Assembly: GCA_947579605.1 (NCBI GenBank)
Contig: OX388327.1
Location: 3,335,122-3,399,121 of the forward strand
Source of the DNA: Athripsodes cinereus
Lineage: Eukaryota > Arthropoda > Insecta > Trichoptera > Leptoceridae
Direction: 5' to 3'
Length of the DNA: 64,000 nt
Shown here: positions 56,301 to 63,737 of the stretch, one piece after another
Layout of the letters: each line of letters opens with the position of its first letter
How positions within the stretch are numbered: the stretch's first letter is position 1
Translations under genes and position numbers: made by a program
The notes under the pieces: generated by a model
What the model saw: only the letters and a program-made list of their open reading frames with translations
What the model was told of the DNA's origin: nothing
Database searches by the model: none

Positions 56301-59300
56301 TTTGATTCCACAGCCAATAAATTTTAAAAATTCTACATTTTTTGCACATATTTGAGGAAATTATAAAACAAATGTTTTCTTCCAGAGATGTGTCTTTATA
56401 AGACAAAAGACGTCTCTCTCAATAATAAAACATATAGTAGAAGAAAACATTTGTTTTTGGACTTTGTTATGGAATTCTACTACCTAAACACTGACACACT
56501 GAATACATAATATTCGAGGTTAAATATATATATCTGTACCTGAGAGCCATTTAGTCTTAAGTACTAAAATGCAATTTTCAAATTCAATTTTTTAATCGAA
56601 AAAATCTCGACATTTTACTAGTAATAAGATGTATATAGTATATACAGGTTATTGCATAGACCCTATAGTATAGACCCTAAGCATTTCTGTACTTAAGATT
56701 CACGACTTATGTGTTATTTTCGCTTTTTTCGTAACTTTGGCATTTTTGTCAAAAATGCACTTAAATAAAGTTAAATAAATTCCAATAAAGGTCGACCCAG
56801 CATCCCTTGTGTCACCGCGACCATAGTAGGTCTATTGTGACATCCTTCTGGATCATATCTCACTCTCAAGACCTAGGTGCGTCAGGTTATATATAGTGCC
56901 CGCCATACTGTTTCAAATTTGGGAATGTTAGAATTTTGAGTTGTTGGTTTATAGAACTGCATGATCCTAATAAACAGATATTAGTGTACAGAACTAACTA
57001 ATTAATATGTAATAATATATATGTAGTGAGTGTCTCACTCTGAGCGAGTATAGATGCTGCATTGTAAGCTCTCTGCTGTTGCTGCGATTGCTGTTGCAGG
57101 GGGGACATGCCGCCCGCCGCCATCCTCTGGGGCTGCAGGGCCCCGTAAGCAGGCAGCAGACCACCCAGGAATGACGGAGACAGTCCCCCGACACCACCTC
57201 CGCCACCCATTATGGTGCCTGACGGGGGAGGGTCCTCGGTTAGTTAGTCACAAAACATTCAAAAATAGTAGCCGTACTCACAAATAGAGATTAGAGTTGT
57301 ACCAACTTTACAATGTCTGACAAAATTAATCCGTATTAATGTTATTGATTTTGGTCCATATTGGATCATAGAACAAAGGTTGCTATTTTGAAAAAATTGC
57401 AACTTATATTATGGAAAAATATTCATAGTATTTTGTTGGTACTTACTGTGTAAGATTCCATGATAATAAAAATCAAACACAACTAACCTTAGACGCGCGT
57501 AGTTAGCTAGATCTGAATAAGTATTTTATTTGTGAGTACGGCAGACAAACACACATTGGTTTCAGAAACACTAGATACTAAAATAAATACAAATACATAA
57601 TAAATATATGTCTTAATTTTGAAAATTAAGATCGTCCATTGTGCAAAAGATTTGCTGAAATACAAACAAAAATACCCCTCAACCCACAAATGCATAACAC
57701 AATACACGAAAACACAAACCCCATTATTTTAACAGGATATAATAACTACCCTTCACCGCCGACTTATCATAAGCGTCGTTTTCTTCAAAAAGTTTTTTTT
57801 GCATAATCGATGGTATTGAACACAATTAAAATGTTTTACAACTTTTAGAAGCTTGAAAATAATTATATCGATGGTGGATCCATGAATCCTATAGGTATAT
57901 AATTTTTTACAAATAGATATTGATTACCAATTTTTTTGTCTTGAAAAAATTATTGAGAACAATTATATTTCTTATGTGCTGCTTTATCTTGGATAATTCT
58001 AGACCAGCGGTTCCCAAAGTTGACTGGGCTCCGGACCCATCTAGGAAAAATTTCCAATCTTTGGACCGACCTTTTAGCTGTCTTAGAGAGGTCATAAATA
58101 TTGGTAGTGCTCAGATTCTCTAGAAGCAAGTCATGGAACTACTTAATGCTCAGGGCCCACTCAATATTCGCTAGCGACCCACCAGTGTGTGGCGACCCAT
58201 AGTTTGGGAAACACTGTTCTAGACAATTCACATTGTAATCAAAAAGTGATTCTGGGAAATTCATTTAATCACGCTTAGAAATTCAATGTACTACAGAAAA
58301 TGTCATCCAGCTAAACAGGGTTTTTTATTTTTTGTAAAATCTTGATAAATGCACTTAGGAGGAATGAATCCACCGACAATCCAGTTGAAACAAACGTTTG
58401 CAAGAGAGACAAACACCTTTCAACTTCTAATGTTAATATTAAATCAAAAAGATGTGGAAAAGCGTCTCTCTCGTGTATCAATCGTAATTTACAGTAGAAC
58501 AAAACGCTTGTTTCAATTTATCCAATTCTGGAATTCTACTACTTGTATACCAATATTATAAATAAATTAATTTGTAACTTACGATAAGTCGACGGTCAAC
58601 GGGAAAAAACGATATATATATTGCTTGTAATAAATATATTAAAAAATTACTAGTAAAAATGTCCTCTTTAAGTTGACATCATATAAGAATATTACTCAAC
58701 ACACACCTCATCCGCACAACCAACAGACTGTGCAAACTCCCTTAAGTATGAAACAGGAAAGGTGTTCCAATGCTTACAAATCGGCTTAGGCTGGTGACTC
58801 TCTTAAGTATGAAACAAGAAAGGTGTTCCAATGCTTACGAATTGGCTTGGGCTGGATTAAGTGCACTTTACCCATGGTACGTTCACCAACCCCACAAAAA
58901 AAAATTAAACCAGCCTAAGCAGATTCATAAGCATCGGAACACCTTTCTTGTTTCATACTTACCTAAGGTAGTTTGCACAGTCTGTTGGTTGTGTGGATGA
59001 GGTGTCTGTTGAGTGATATTTTTAATATCTTCACTCGTGCAGGTGTGAAAATCCAGTAAATGCTAAAACTTTGTTCAAGATCATATAAATTGTTGGAATA
59101 TTGTAAGATATTATTATGCATATAATAATGATTGCATGAAAAGCATATTCCTTTATGTAGCCATTATACCAAAGCAGAAAATATAATGAATCATAAACAC
59201 GATTCTAATCGAGAACAAAAGCGACGATCTCCGTTTCCATAGACAACAAAGTACAATTAATGCTATAAAAGTATTTTTAAATTTTCGCAGAACAAAAACT

Positions 59301-62300
59301 TGCAGTAGTAACCATTTTTTCATTGAATATTCCTTCTATTTTTTCTTCTTTATGTGTCATGTCAGGGTCCCCCCCCCCCCTGGGATGCTGACTAATTCTT
59401 CAATACAATATCATTATACGTTGATAATGGAAATACTTAGCAAATTGTGTAATTTAAGCAGTCAGTAAAAAGTAAGCATTAATGCCCATTTTTTTTTTTT
59501 TTTTTTAAAAAGATATATCTGGGTTTTTGTAATAAACCCAAATACAACCTTATACACCTTTCACACTAAGCTAAAAGCTTGTGCCGTGAAAGCGGAGTTT
59601 GCCGGCGTCTGGCAATTTAGCATCATATGTGAAATATTTTAAATGAATTGTTATATAGACTGAGTGATATAATATTAATGCAAACGCAGACAAATATGCA
59701 ATTATATAATTATCATTGTTGCATATTTAAAAAGAAGAATGTGATTTATTTTGACGTTTCAAAAATAAATGGTTTATTTCTTTATAAATCAAAAATAAGT
59801 GGAACTGATTACAAATTTATATTATGTACAATTTATATAAAATAAATTGAAAAGATAAAAATATTAAACTTTTATTCTTAAAGAATAAATTCACATAGTA
59901 ATAAATAGTTGAAACAATGATTTTATTGTCATAAAGAATGATTTTTTGAGCATGTCAAAATAAAAAAAAATACATATTTAACATGTGTCATTCTAAATAA
60001 ACAACAACAAAATATTGGACATTCTCAGAGGTTTTTATATATCTTGGCAATTTGAAAAACACTGGGATTGGGAAAAAAGAATTGGGAACTGTGTACGAAG
60101 GAGCAAATCAGTCACTAAACTTTTGTTTGCCAATTCTGTATTGATATTTGTGTTCAACTCCAAGCTGTGAAGGGCATTATCATATCCTGAAATATGCAGT
60201 TGAATTTTAGTTTTATAGTTACCTGGATTCATCCTAACCATGTCGTAACCAGCATTAGTATTACTCTTTGTCACCAGACCTCCGGGGATCTTAAAGTTCT
60301 TGTTTATGGACATGCCGACAGGTATACCTCCTGCAAATAATAAAATTAATAAATATAAATTTCTGTTTCATTTACAATACAGTGAGGTTACAGTTTCGAA
60401 ACAAATTGATTGACGGGCTGTTTCACCACCTCTGGATAAAGTTCTAGATAACAATCCTTAGGATAAATTAATCTACAAGATAAACTGAAGCGAGCGTTTC
60501 ACCACCTACAGATTTCTTACGGATTGCTATCCGCCAGATAGCAGTGGCAACGTTGTAATTTCATGCATTTTTTGCATGAATGTATGCACGTAGGTAGGAA
60601 TATATCGTTCGTTGCCTAGGAATATATCTAGGCAACGCACATGTAAACAAATTTTGACAGTTTAACACTATCTAAGACTTATCGGCCGGATAACCTATCT
60701 GGAACTTAATCTATAGGATAGCGCTGTCAGGGAGTCGTGAAACGCATTTTTCGTTTTATCCGTTAGATTTGTGTTGGATTGGCTATCTGGCACTTTATCC
60801 AGAGGTGGTGAAACAGCCGGTGAGACATTTATACTGATTACAAATAATATAATAGATTAGGATTAGTTGGAAATAGTTCAACCTTCGTAAAAAGGTTGCG
60901 TTTCGTGTTCATGTCCCGTCTGGGGCACTACTAAATAAGGTGACATTGTCTTTTCAAAGCCTTCAATTGTAAATTTACGTTTTAACTTTACATATGAACA
61001 TACATTAATAGATATTTGTCGAGTGCCTTACCCGTGGTTGTTGGAGTGTTGATAGAGTTTGTGAGCAGTGAGTTGATATTCTTTGGCTGTATGCTCGTGG
61101 TGATGATCGGCGGGACTGCAGGCTGTGGCTTGGGTTTCTCAGGAAGACCAGCAGCGGCAGCCAATGTCTTGCCACCTCCTGAATACAACAGAACCAATTA
61201 ATAAAAAACAGCACAACGATTGACAAAAATAAAAAAAAAATTGCAGATGTTATGGTCATATTTTTCTGGAACAAAAATTTTTTTTAACGCGATGGAACTA
61301 TAAAGTGATTTTTTTTTTATAGTACTACAATATATAGACACACAGTATCTTAAAATATTAGAATTTAGACTCGTTGGCTTGTGGAAATGGGCATTTGATA
61401 TATCGTGTGCTAAATACTAGAACTAGACATCTTGAATTTCGTTGGTTTTGAGTTATGTGTTCCCGATGTTTGCCTTTAATGTTTTGAGTAATTTCTAGTA
61501 ATAATTATGAATTAAGAGACTTCCTTATACTGTAATCAAAGTGTTACAATAATAATATATAACATATATATATGTTACTATCCTTCTGAGTGTAATGTCA
61601 TGATATATCCATTACCTCAAAACTTTTTATTTTGAGATGCCTAGTTCTAGTATCGAGCCTGAACAATATGATATTAATAAGTTTTGAGGTTTGGTTTGAA
61701 GGTTTGAGAAACCCTCTACACCGCATTATGAGTGCTTACAACACCAGATTTGGTGGTGTTGACATGTTTGCCGGCAGCGCTCATACTTTCAAAATGTCAA
61801 TTTTACAGGTTATGTGTAGCGACTCGTAAATACGTAATTTTTGTAATTATTTTTGTGAACATGGTTTCTCTGCATCCTAGATATTGTCTTCCCTTCCCAT
61901 TTTCCCAAATCCGTGACACGCAATTAGATATAAGGTATAGGTATGTAGTTCTTTAATTTATAATGGTAGGTTGTGTTTGTATTGTTTCTGTTTTTGTCTT
62001 TTCGATTTAAGGATATATGATTTCTCTTGTTCATTTTAATCAAGTGTGTAGCATCATTTGATTGTTTTAATTGTTTTAATTAATCTCGCATAGAGATTGT
62101 TTTACGAGGATAAAAAATATAGTTATCAATTTCCTTGAATCCTTACTTTTATCATAAATATTTATTAGTTTTCGTTTATATTCATTTCTAATTCTATGTT
62201 TGTTTTGTCATTATTATTGTTATTTTAATATGTATGACAACCGAATGGGCTTTGATTAAAATAAATTAATTTAAAATTTGAACACTTATAAAGAGGACAT

Positions 62301-63737
62301 TGCATTGAGTACTTCTTTTCTTGTATAATATTTAGCTGTATTAGATAAGCATGTTATGTCTGTAGTGTTCTGTTAAAAAAAAAAAAAAAAATGTATATTA
62401 CCTTGCATATTTTGAACAAATTCATTTTGATTATTTCAATATTTTTATGTTATACAATTATGTAATAATGTCTACTTATGACTTAATAGGGCCAATTCTG
62501 AATCTTGACGAACTAACTAAACTAACTAATAATAGTTGACTAATATTAGTCATTATAGTACAAATTCGTATTCAGTATTAGTTACGAACGATAAACAACT
62601 ATAAACTCGATAACCACCAAGGGCAAACGGTAAAATCTATGGGACACACTAGTCGGTGATGCCGCAATAAAAAATGTTTGTCACGTCCCGATTTACACTT
62701 CTGGCAACAATTTAATAGTTGTCGCGCGTGAAAATTGTGAAATGTCAGATTTGCCGGTATAATTTGACGTTTGCATTTGCGTCGGTGGTGGTATAATTTT
62801 ACAATTTATACATGCCAAGAGTTGCGATGATCCTAAAAATATCCATTTTTTACTTTTAATTGAAAAAACAACTTTAAACTTCCAAAATATAGCAATATTC
62901 GTCGCGAATAAAATTCTGCCAAATACAACTAATTGTAGTTGTCAGATGTCAACTAAAATTTCGTTCTGAATATGAAACCCATAGATTCTCGAAATTTATA
63001 GTTGTATTAAGTTGTCAAAATGAACTAGCTAACTAAATTAGTTTTAGTACGGAAAACTGTGAATACGAATTTGAACTAAATATTATGACTCAACTATCTC
63101 CTTACACTTAGTTAGTGCAACTAAACTATTTTATGATTCAGAATTAGCCATAATGTTATACAATAATGAGATTGTTGGGAAGGATGTGTGGCAAAAGTCT
63201 GAGAGATTGTGTGCGTAACAGTTATATACGAAAGGAATGTGAAATGAAGTTGGTGGAATTAATTACAAGGATGAATGTGAATAAGTTAAGATGGTTTGGG
63301 CACGTGGAAAGAATGAATGAGGACAGAATGACCAAGAAGATATATTTGGCTGAGAGGAATGGTGCTCGGAGATGTGGACGTCCGAGGATCAAATGGCAAG
63401 ATCATTGAAATCAAATCCTACAGGACGGTCACGTGTTGAGCACATTGAACAGGAGAGCATGCATGAGACGAAAGCTGGAAGCGAAAGATGTATGCAAGGA
63501 TAGAAGGAAGTGGCACTCGATCCTTTCTGTCTACCCCGCGAGGGAAGCGGTGTGATGGTATTTATGTATGTATGTACTTATGACTTAAACAAATTGATAA
63601 TTATAAATAATTGTAGTGTACATACCAGGTACTTCAAGATTGTCTGGATCATCCTCGTCGTCAAAATCTGAATCATCATCAGACACAGCAGCTGGACTGT
63701 CTTCCTCCTCCTCAGAGTTGTAATCATTCTTCTTAGA
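32330..63737 (-). CDS. sno: Strawberry notch (sno / SBNO1-like), 24 exons, N-terminus beyond the right edge
   Basis: A nuclear DExH-helicase-like co-regulator; in flies it acts in Notch and EGFR signalling. Exons, 5' to 3': 63737-63626, 61178-61032, 60330-60223, 57218-57039, 54368-54202, 53660-53582, 52852-52643, 51202-51027, 50478-50072, 48652-48499, 48329-48195, 47526-47381, 46709-46522, 46174-45920, 45663-45284, 44522-44332, 39122-39046, 38017-37841, 37343-37159, 36512-36258, 35382-35195, 34453-34270, 33265-33118, 32427-32330. Lengths sum to 4347 nt with matching phases: 1448 codons plus TGA. Order: acidic start, Gly/Gln-rich region (residues 122-182), [16 protein letters not shown], Walker [12 protein letters not shown] (334-344), DECH (452-455), SATGA (491-495), basic/acidic linker (about 715-850), [27 protein letters not shown] (about 1034-1044), and a conserved C-terminal domain ending ETTK. 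An AATAAA lies at 32294-32289. At least one further 5' exon is expected. Confidence 0.97.
32541..33015. mobile_element. Pogo/Tigger-like MITE in the last sno intron
   Basis: TIRs CAGTGGAACCTCTCATAA and (reversed right end) TAGTGGAACCTCTCATAACG, flanked by TA on both sides, as expected of Tc1/mariner/pogo elements. 475 bp, with internal repeats of TTACTCGTTATGCG near both ends. No transposase. Confidence 0.85.
33705..33875 (-). pseudogene. LINE 3' coding end (family D) in a sno intron
   Basis: Minus-strand counterpart of 19027-19185: CTCTCGGGAGCACAGGGCAG, CCATTCAGAGCGACTCTG, GAACGGTGTATTGTGAAAG. The region 33266-34269 is the intron between sno exons 33265-33118 and 34453-34270. Confidence 0.7.
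34010..34140 (+). mobile_element. Family B LINE 3' end
   Basis: GGGTTAGTTGGAAGAGTTCA, GCGATAAACTCGCCCTCTG, and an AATGAATAAATAAATAAA tail. Antisense to sno. Confidence 0.7.
34858..35161 (+). mobile_element. Non-autonomous Helitron, copy 2, beside a sno splice donor
   Basis: Starts TCTCGTGTCACGGTGTTTG, contains ACTCCTCCGAAACGACTGGA, and ends AACGTTTGCCGGGTCAGCTAG, with T following. 304 bp. Its 3' end lies 33 bp from the donor of the sno exon 35382-35195 (antisense to the gene). Compare 1230-1540. Confidence 0.88.
36711..37072. repeat. 40-bp minisatellite, about nine units, in a sno intron
   Basis: The unit is TATGCAGACGAGATGTCTGT followed by TGAGTAACAACATTTTCAAT. Six to seven central units are identical; the first and last differ by a few bases. 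Each unit contains CAGACGAGATGTCTG, a small inverted repeat. The block lies 87 bp from sno exon 37343-37159. Confidence 0.95.
37664..37800 (+). mobile_element. Family B LINE 3' end in a sno intron
   Basis: CGGGTTAGTTGGAAGACATC, TTTTAGCGATAAACTCGCC, tail AATAAAATAAATAAATAAAT. It ends 41 bp from the donor of exon 38017-37841. Confidence 0.7.
38203..38343 (+). mobile_element. LINE 3' end with an ATT-repeat tail
   Basis: GGGTTAGTTGGAAGATATCG, CTGCGATAAACTCGCCCATT, AATAAAGTTTATTATTATTA. Same 5' signature as family B but a different tail, so a sister family. It lies in the sno intron 38018-39045, which also holds a relative of the foldback at 53060-53330 (about 38740-39000). Confidence 0.65.
39918..40878. 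mobile_element. TIR transposon remnant (CAGTGGCGCAC ends), 961 bp
   Basis: CAGTGGCGCACCC at 39918 and GTGCGCCACTG ending at 40878 are inverted; inside them AAAAACATTA and TAATATTGGGTAGAGC extend the match. CAGTGGCG ends occur in several cut-and-paste superfamilies. I could not find a clear 8-bp duplication. No transposase. It lies in the largest sno intron. Confidence 0.6.
40880..42096. other. sno intron sequence, mostly unassigned
   Basis: AT-rich. 41835-41995 is a weak family D LINE end (plus strand; CATCCCTCTTTCACAAG, GGAGGAGGCTTGTTTCTGCT). No exon of sno is required here, because the flanking exons 44332 and 39122 join in phase. Confidence 0.4.
42105..42561. mobile_element. hAT-type MITE with perfect 8-bp TSD (copy 1)
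   Basis: TIRs CAGTGATTCCCAAAG and, reversed, CAGAGGTTCCCAAACTT. Flanks ATATAGAT at 42097-42104 and again at 42562-42569, an exact 8-bp duplication as hAT transposition makes. The interior has a tandem duplication: TTTTTGAAATATTTCAAATT and TTCCTATACCATTT occur twice, each followed by a G run (6 and 7). It lies in a sno intron. Confidence 0.95.
42788..44090 (-). pseudogene. Non-LTR retrotransposon RT, 5' truncated, one frameshift
   Basis: Starts near 44090 with [17 protein letters not shown] and runs through the RT domain: [44 protein letters not shown], then catalytic YADD ([10 protein letters not shown]), KTKCMVVG and [14 protein letters not shown]. At an A7 run (43274-43280) the frame shifts, and the protein continues in another frame: [59 protein letters not shown], ending at the stop at 42788. 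The endonuclease domain is missing. The same clade as many arthropod 'endonuclease-reverse transcriptase' genes. It lies in the sense orientation in a sno intron. Confidence 0.9.
44152..44302 (+). mobile_element. Family B LINE 3' end
   Basis: TTGGGTTAGTTGGAATGGAT, GCGACAAACTCGCCCTCTG, tail AATGAATAAATAAATAAAT. It ends 30 bp before the sno exon 44522-44332. Confidence 0.65.
44583..45283. other. sno intron with family A fragment
   Basis: 44770-44850 matches family A (AGCTGCATGTAATAAACATG). Nothing else recognised; a 69-codon frame at 44921-45130 has no family resemblance. Confidence 0.4.
46725..46908 (-). mobile_element. SINE-2 copy in a sno intron
   Basis: A T-run at 46725-46740 followed by the reversed body and tRNA-like head, ending GGCTACCGACGAACTC. 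Inserted 15 bp from the acceptor of sno exon 46709-46522, with its poly-T lying in the acceptor region of the same strand. Confidence 0.85.
47165..47325 (+). repeat. Family A dispersed repeat
   Basis: GCATGTAATAAACACGCAAG, GTGTCAATAAAATAAGACAT, GATATCGATGTCTTTTGTGA; diverged copy in a sno intron. Confidence 0.55.
47545..48090 (-). mobile_element. LINE 3' region, another family, in a sno intron
   Basis: TTATTTATTTCAACCAAACA is a reversed AAATAAATAA tail, followed by GC-richer sequence (CCCATGCAGGAATCCCCCCA, CCACAGAGACCACGGAC) with no clean coding frame. A 134-codon minus frame here has no recognisable domain and is probably non-coding. Confidence 0.5.
48160..48194 (-). mobile_element. SINE-1 remnant at a sno splice donor
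   Basis: Immediately after sno exon 48329-48195 the intron reads GTAACGCTCTTGTCTTTGAA, continuing TCACAAGGTCTCACGG. This matches the SINE-1 head (TAACGCACTTGCCTTTGAGT, CACGAGGTTCCGGG) with few differences. The A-box half is missing. Confidence 0.6.
48925..49415. mobile_element. hAT-type MITE with perfect 8-bp TSD (copy 2), 20-G tract
   Basis: Ends CAGTGTGACCAGATTTGG and (reversed) CAGTGTGACCAGATTTTAT. Flanks ATTGGCAG at 48917-48924 and 49416-49423 are identical. The interior shares the motif block of 42105-42561 (GGAGTTTTTGAAATACTTC, TTCCTATACCATTTTGAAAA), followed by a run of 20 G at 49196-49215. Confidence 0.95.
49630..49890. mobile_element. Partial hAT-like repeat with 16-C tract
   Basis: Begins CATGGGTGGCCAACCTTTTC, typical of hAT ends, and contains the same block as the two previous elements in reverse (TTTCAAAATGGTATAGGAAT, TCAAAACTCCTCGG) beside 16 C at 49754-49769. 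No right end was found. Confidence 0.65.
50072..51202 (-). other. sno: sno ATPase core exons (Walker A to SAT motif)
   Basis: Exon 51202-51027 opens with the nucleotide-binding [11 protein letters not shown], followed by [13 protein letters not shown]. Exon 50478-50072 (407 nt, the largest) carries [17 protein letters not shown], the Walker B-type [10 protein letters not shown] and [15 protein letters not shown]. All key residues of the family are intact, so the copy looks functional. The intron between them holds no mobile element I could name. Confidence 0.93.
50645..50845 (-). repeat. Family A dispersed repeat
   Basis: CATGTAAAAAGCAGGTATTT, GCGATGAGATGTGCCACCCA, CATTGGCATGTTTATAATCA. In the sno intron between the Walker A and DECH exons. 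Confidence 0.6.
51306..51496. mobile_element. Hairpin MITE (family F), nearly complete
   Basis: Starts CACTGTGTCTGTATGTAGG, with arms TAAAACTAATGTTTTATTC and GAATAAAACATTTGTTTTA around CGTCTTATTGGGACATTGTC. The arms pair over about 75 bp each. In a sno intron, so transcribed. Confidence 0.8.
51548..51705 (-). repeat. Family A dispersed repeat
   Basis: TGAGGTTTGCCACCCATCCT, ACAGCTGATCTGCTGGCTAC, CACTTGTGGGATATGCCGTG. One of the best-conserved copies. Confidence 0.7.
52160..52447. mobile_element. Possible piggyBac-type MITE (TTAA flanks)
   Basis: TTAA at 52156-52159 precedes CCCTTTTAGTGCC, and GACCCCATGGGG is followed by TTAA at 52448-52451. Flanking TTAA and CCC/GGG ends fit piggyBac, but the inverted repeat is very short. 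No transposase. Confidence 0.4.
53060..53330. mobile_element. Foldback element (family M/N) in a sno intron
   Basis: GAGAACCATGTTTACACAGT and GTAACATTGTGCAA at the left mirror TTGCACAACATTACATTGTG and AAGCATGGTTCTC at the right; inner AAGTGAGAAAGGGTCCCAAC mirrors GGGACACCTTTCTCACTCC. Related pieces: 690-790, 38740-39000, 46195-46260. Confidence 0.65.
53395..53575 (-). repeat. Family A dispersed repeat
   Basis: GTTGAGGTGTGCCACCTATT, TCTGAATGTCTTACATC, CTTGTGGGAAATGATACGAT. Ends at the donor side of sno exon 53660-53582. Confidence 0.6.
53870..54090 (-). pseudogene. LINE 3' end (family D), diverged
   Basis: ACTCCTTTCGGGAGCAGAGG, CATTCAGAATGTCTTCGCAT, GAACATTGCTCTTTTTGGCC. In a sno intron. Confidence 0.55.
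54435..55760. other. Mosaic of LINE tails and family A in a sno intron
   Basis: 54440-54560: LINE end, reversed (AATAAACACTTTATTGTC, GAGGCAATGTCTTCCAG). 54850-55050 and 55265-55370: family A, minus. 55050-55265: family A, plus. 55385-55750: LINE end, reversed, with AGGCGGTCTTATCGCTTATG, the reverse of the lepidopteran GCGATAAG..CCGCC signature. No sno exon is needed here. Confidence 0.5.
55834..56004 (-). mobile_element. SINE-2 copy, diverged
   Basis: Body AACCCAAATACAACCTTA and head GAGACTCTACCTCCAGGCTA (variant) reversed; no long T-run. Adjacent to the SINE-1 copy at 56030-56280. Confidence 0.75.
56030..56280 (-). mobile_element. SINE-1 full-length copy
   Basis: Minus strand: TGACTTTGAGTCACGAGACC, GGCTTTGATTCCCAGCTGAG (B-box region), TGTTCTGGGTCTAGGTGTTA, AATTTGGGACTAGTTTAACC. 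Diverged from 20816-21074. Confidence 0.75.
56360..56512. mobile_element. Hairpin MITE (family F)
   Basis: ACAAATGTTTTCTTCCAGAG, AAAAGACGTCTCTCTCAATA, GGAATTCTACTACCTAAACA. In a sno intron. Confidence 0.65.
57273..57543. mobile_element. Possible TIR element (GCCGTACTCAC)
   Basis: GCCGTACTCACAAATAG at the left and TTTGTGAGTACGGC at the right, about 270 bp; the same termini recur at 11728-12010 and 29304-30252. Short TIRs only. Confidence 0.45.
58005..58216. mobile_element. hAT-type MITE with perfect 8-bp TSD (copy 3)
   Basis: Ends CAGCGGTTCCCAAAGTT and (reversed) CAGTGTTTCCCAAACTA; identical flanks TTCTAGAC at 57997-58004 and 58217-58224. 212 bp, with CTAGCGACCCACCAGTGTGT inside. No G tract. 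In a sno intron. Confidence 0.95.
58372..58560. mobile_element. Hairpin MITE (family F), diverged
   Basis: GTTGAAACAAACGTTTGCAA, AAAGCGTCTCTCTCGTGTA, TGGAATTCTACTACTTGTAT. In a sno intron. Confidence 0.55.
58660..59070. mobile_element. Long inverted-repeat element (family M) with an internal duplication
   Basis: Left: CACCTCATCCGCACAACCAA, CAGACTGTGCAAACTCCC, TTAAGTATGAAACAGGAAAG. Right mirror: CTTTCTTGTTTCATACTTAC, TAGTTTGCACAGTCTGTTGG, TTGTGTGGATGAGGTGTCTG. A unit of about 66 bp (CTTAAGTATGAAACA..GGCTTRGGCTGG) is duplicated in the left arm. Confidence 0.8.
59489..59612 (-). mobile_element. SINE-2 copy lacking its tRNA-like head
   Basis: A T-run of 18, the reversed body (AACCCAAATACAACCTTATA, AAGCTTGTGCCGTGAAAG) and GTTTGCCGGCGTCTGG, then unrelated sequence: a 5'-truncated insertion as expected of LINE-mobilised SINEs. 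Confidence 0.8.
60416..60818. mobile_element. MITE with GGCTGTTTCACCACCTCTGG termini
   Basis: About 27-bp TIRs (GGCTGTTTCACCACCTCTGG ATAAAGT) at both ends, 403 bp. Internal related motifs (GCGTTTCACCACC, CCGGATAACCTATCTGG, GTGAAACGC) suggest nested subterminal repeats. TSD unclear. In a sno intron, 85 bp from exon 60330-60223. Confidence 0.85.
61396..61672. mobile_element. Inverted-repeat element
   Basis: TACTAGAACTAGACATCTTG at the left is mirrored by GAGATGCCTAGTTCTAGTAT at the right; GGTTTTGAG and CTCAAAACT extend the arms. A single-arm relative lies at 52968-53000. Confidence 0.6.
61690..61830 (+). pseudogene. Possible piggyBac transposase remnant
   Basis: The plus frame reads [20 protein letters not shown], resembling the YN..MGGVD motif near the C-terminus of piggyBac-type transposases. 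Only about 20 residues align by eye. Confidence 0.35.
62490..63149. mobile_element. TIR element, 660 bp (GGCCAATTCTGAATC)
   Basis: GGCCAATTCTGAATC at the left and GATTCAGAATTAGCC at the right. Subterminal ACTAACTAAACTAACT and its mirrors extend the symmetry inward. No transposase. Possibly PIF/Harbinger-like, but the TSD is not clear. Confidence 0.7.
63160..63555 (+). pseudogene. LINE ORF C-terminus (family P) with one stop
   Basis: [48 protein letters not shown], then TGA (63406-63408), continuing in frame as [19 protein letters not shown] and [12 protein letters not shown]. Antisense to sno, 71 bp from its exon 63737-63626. Confidence 0.75.
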
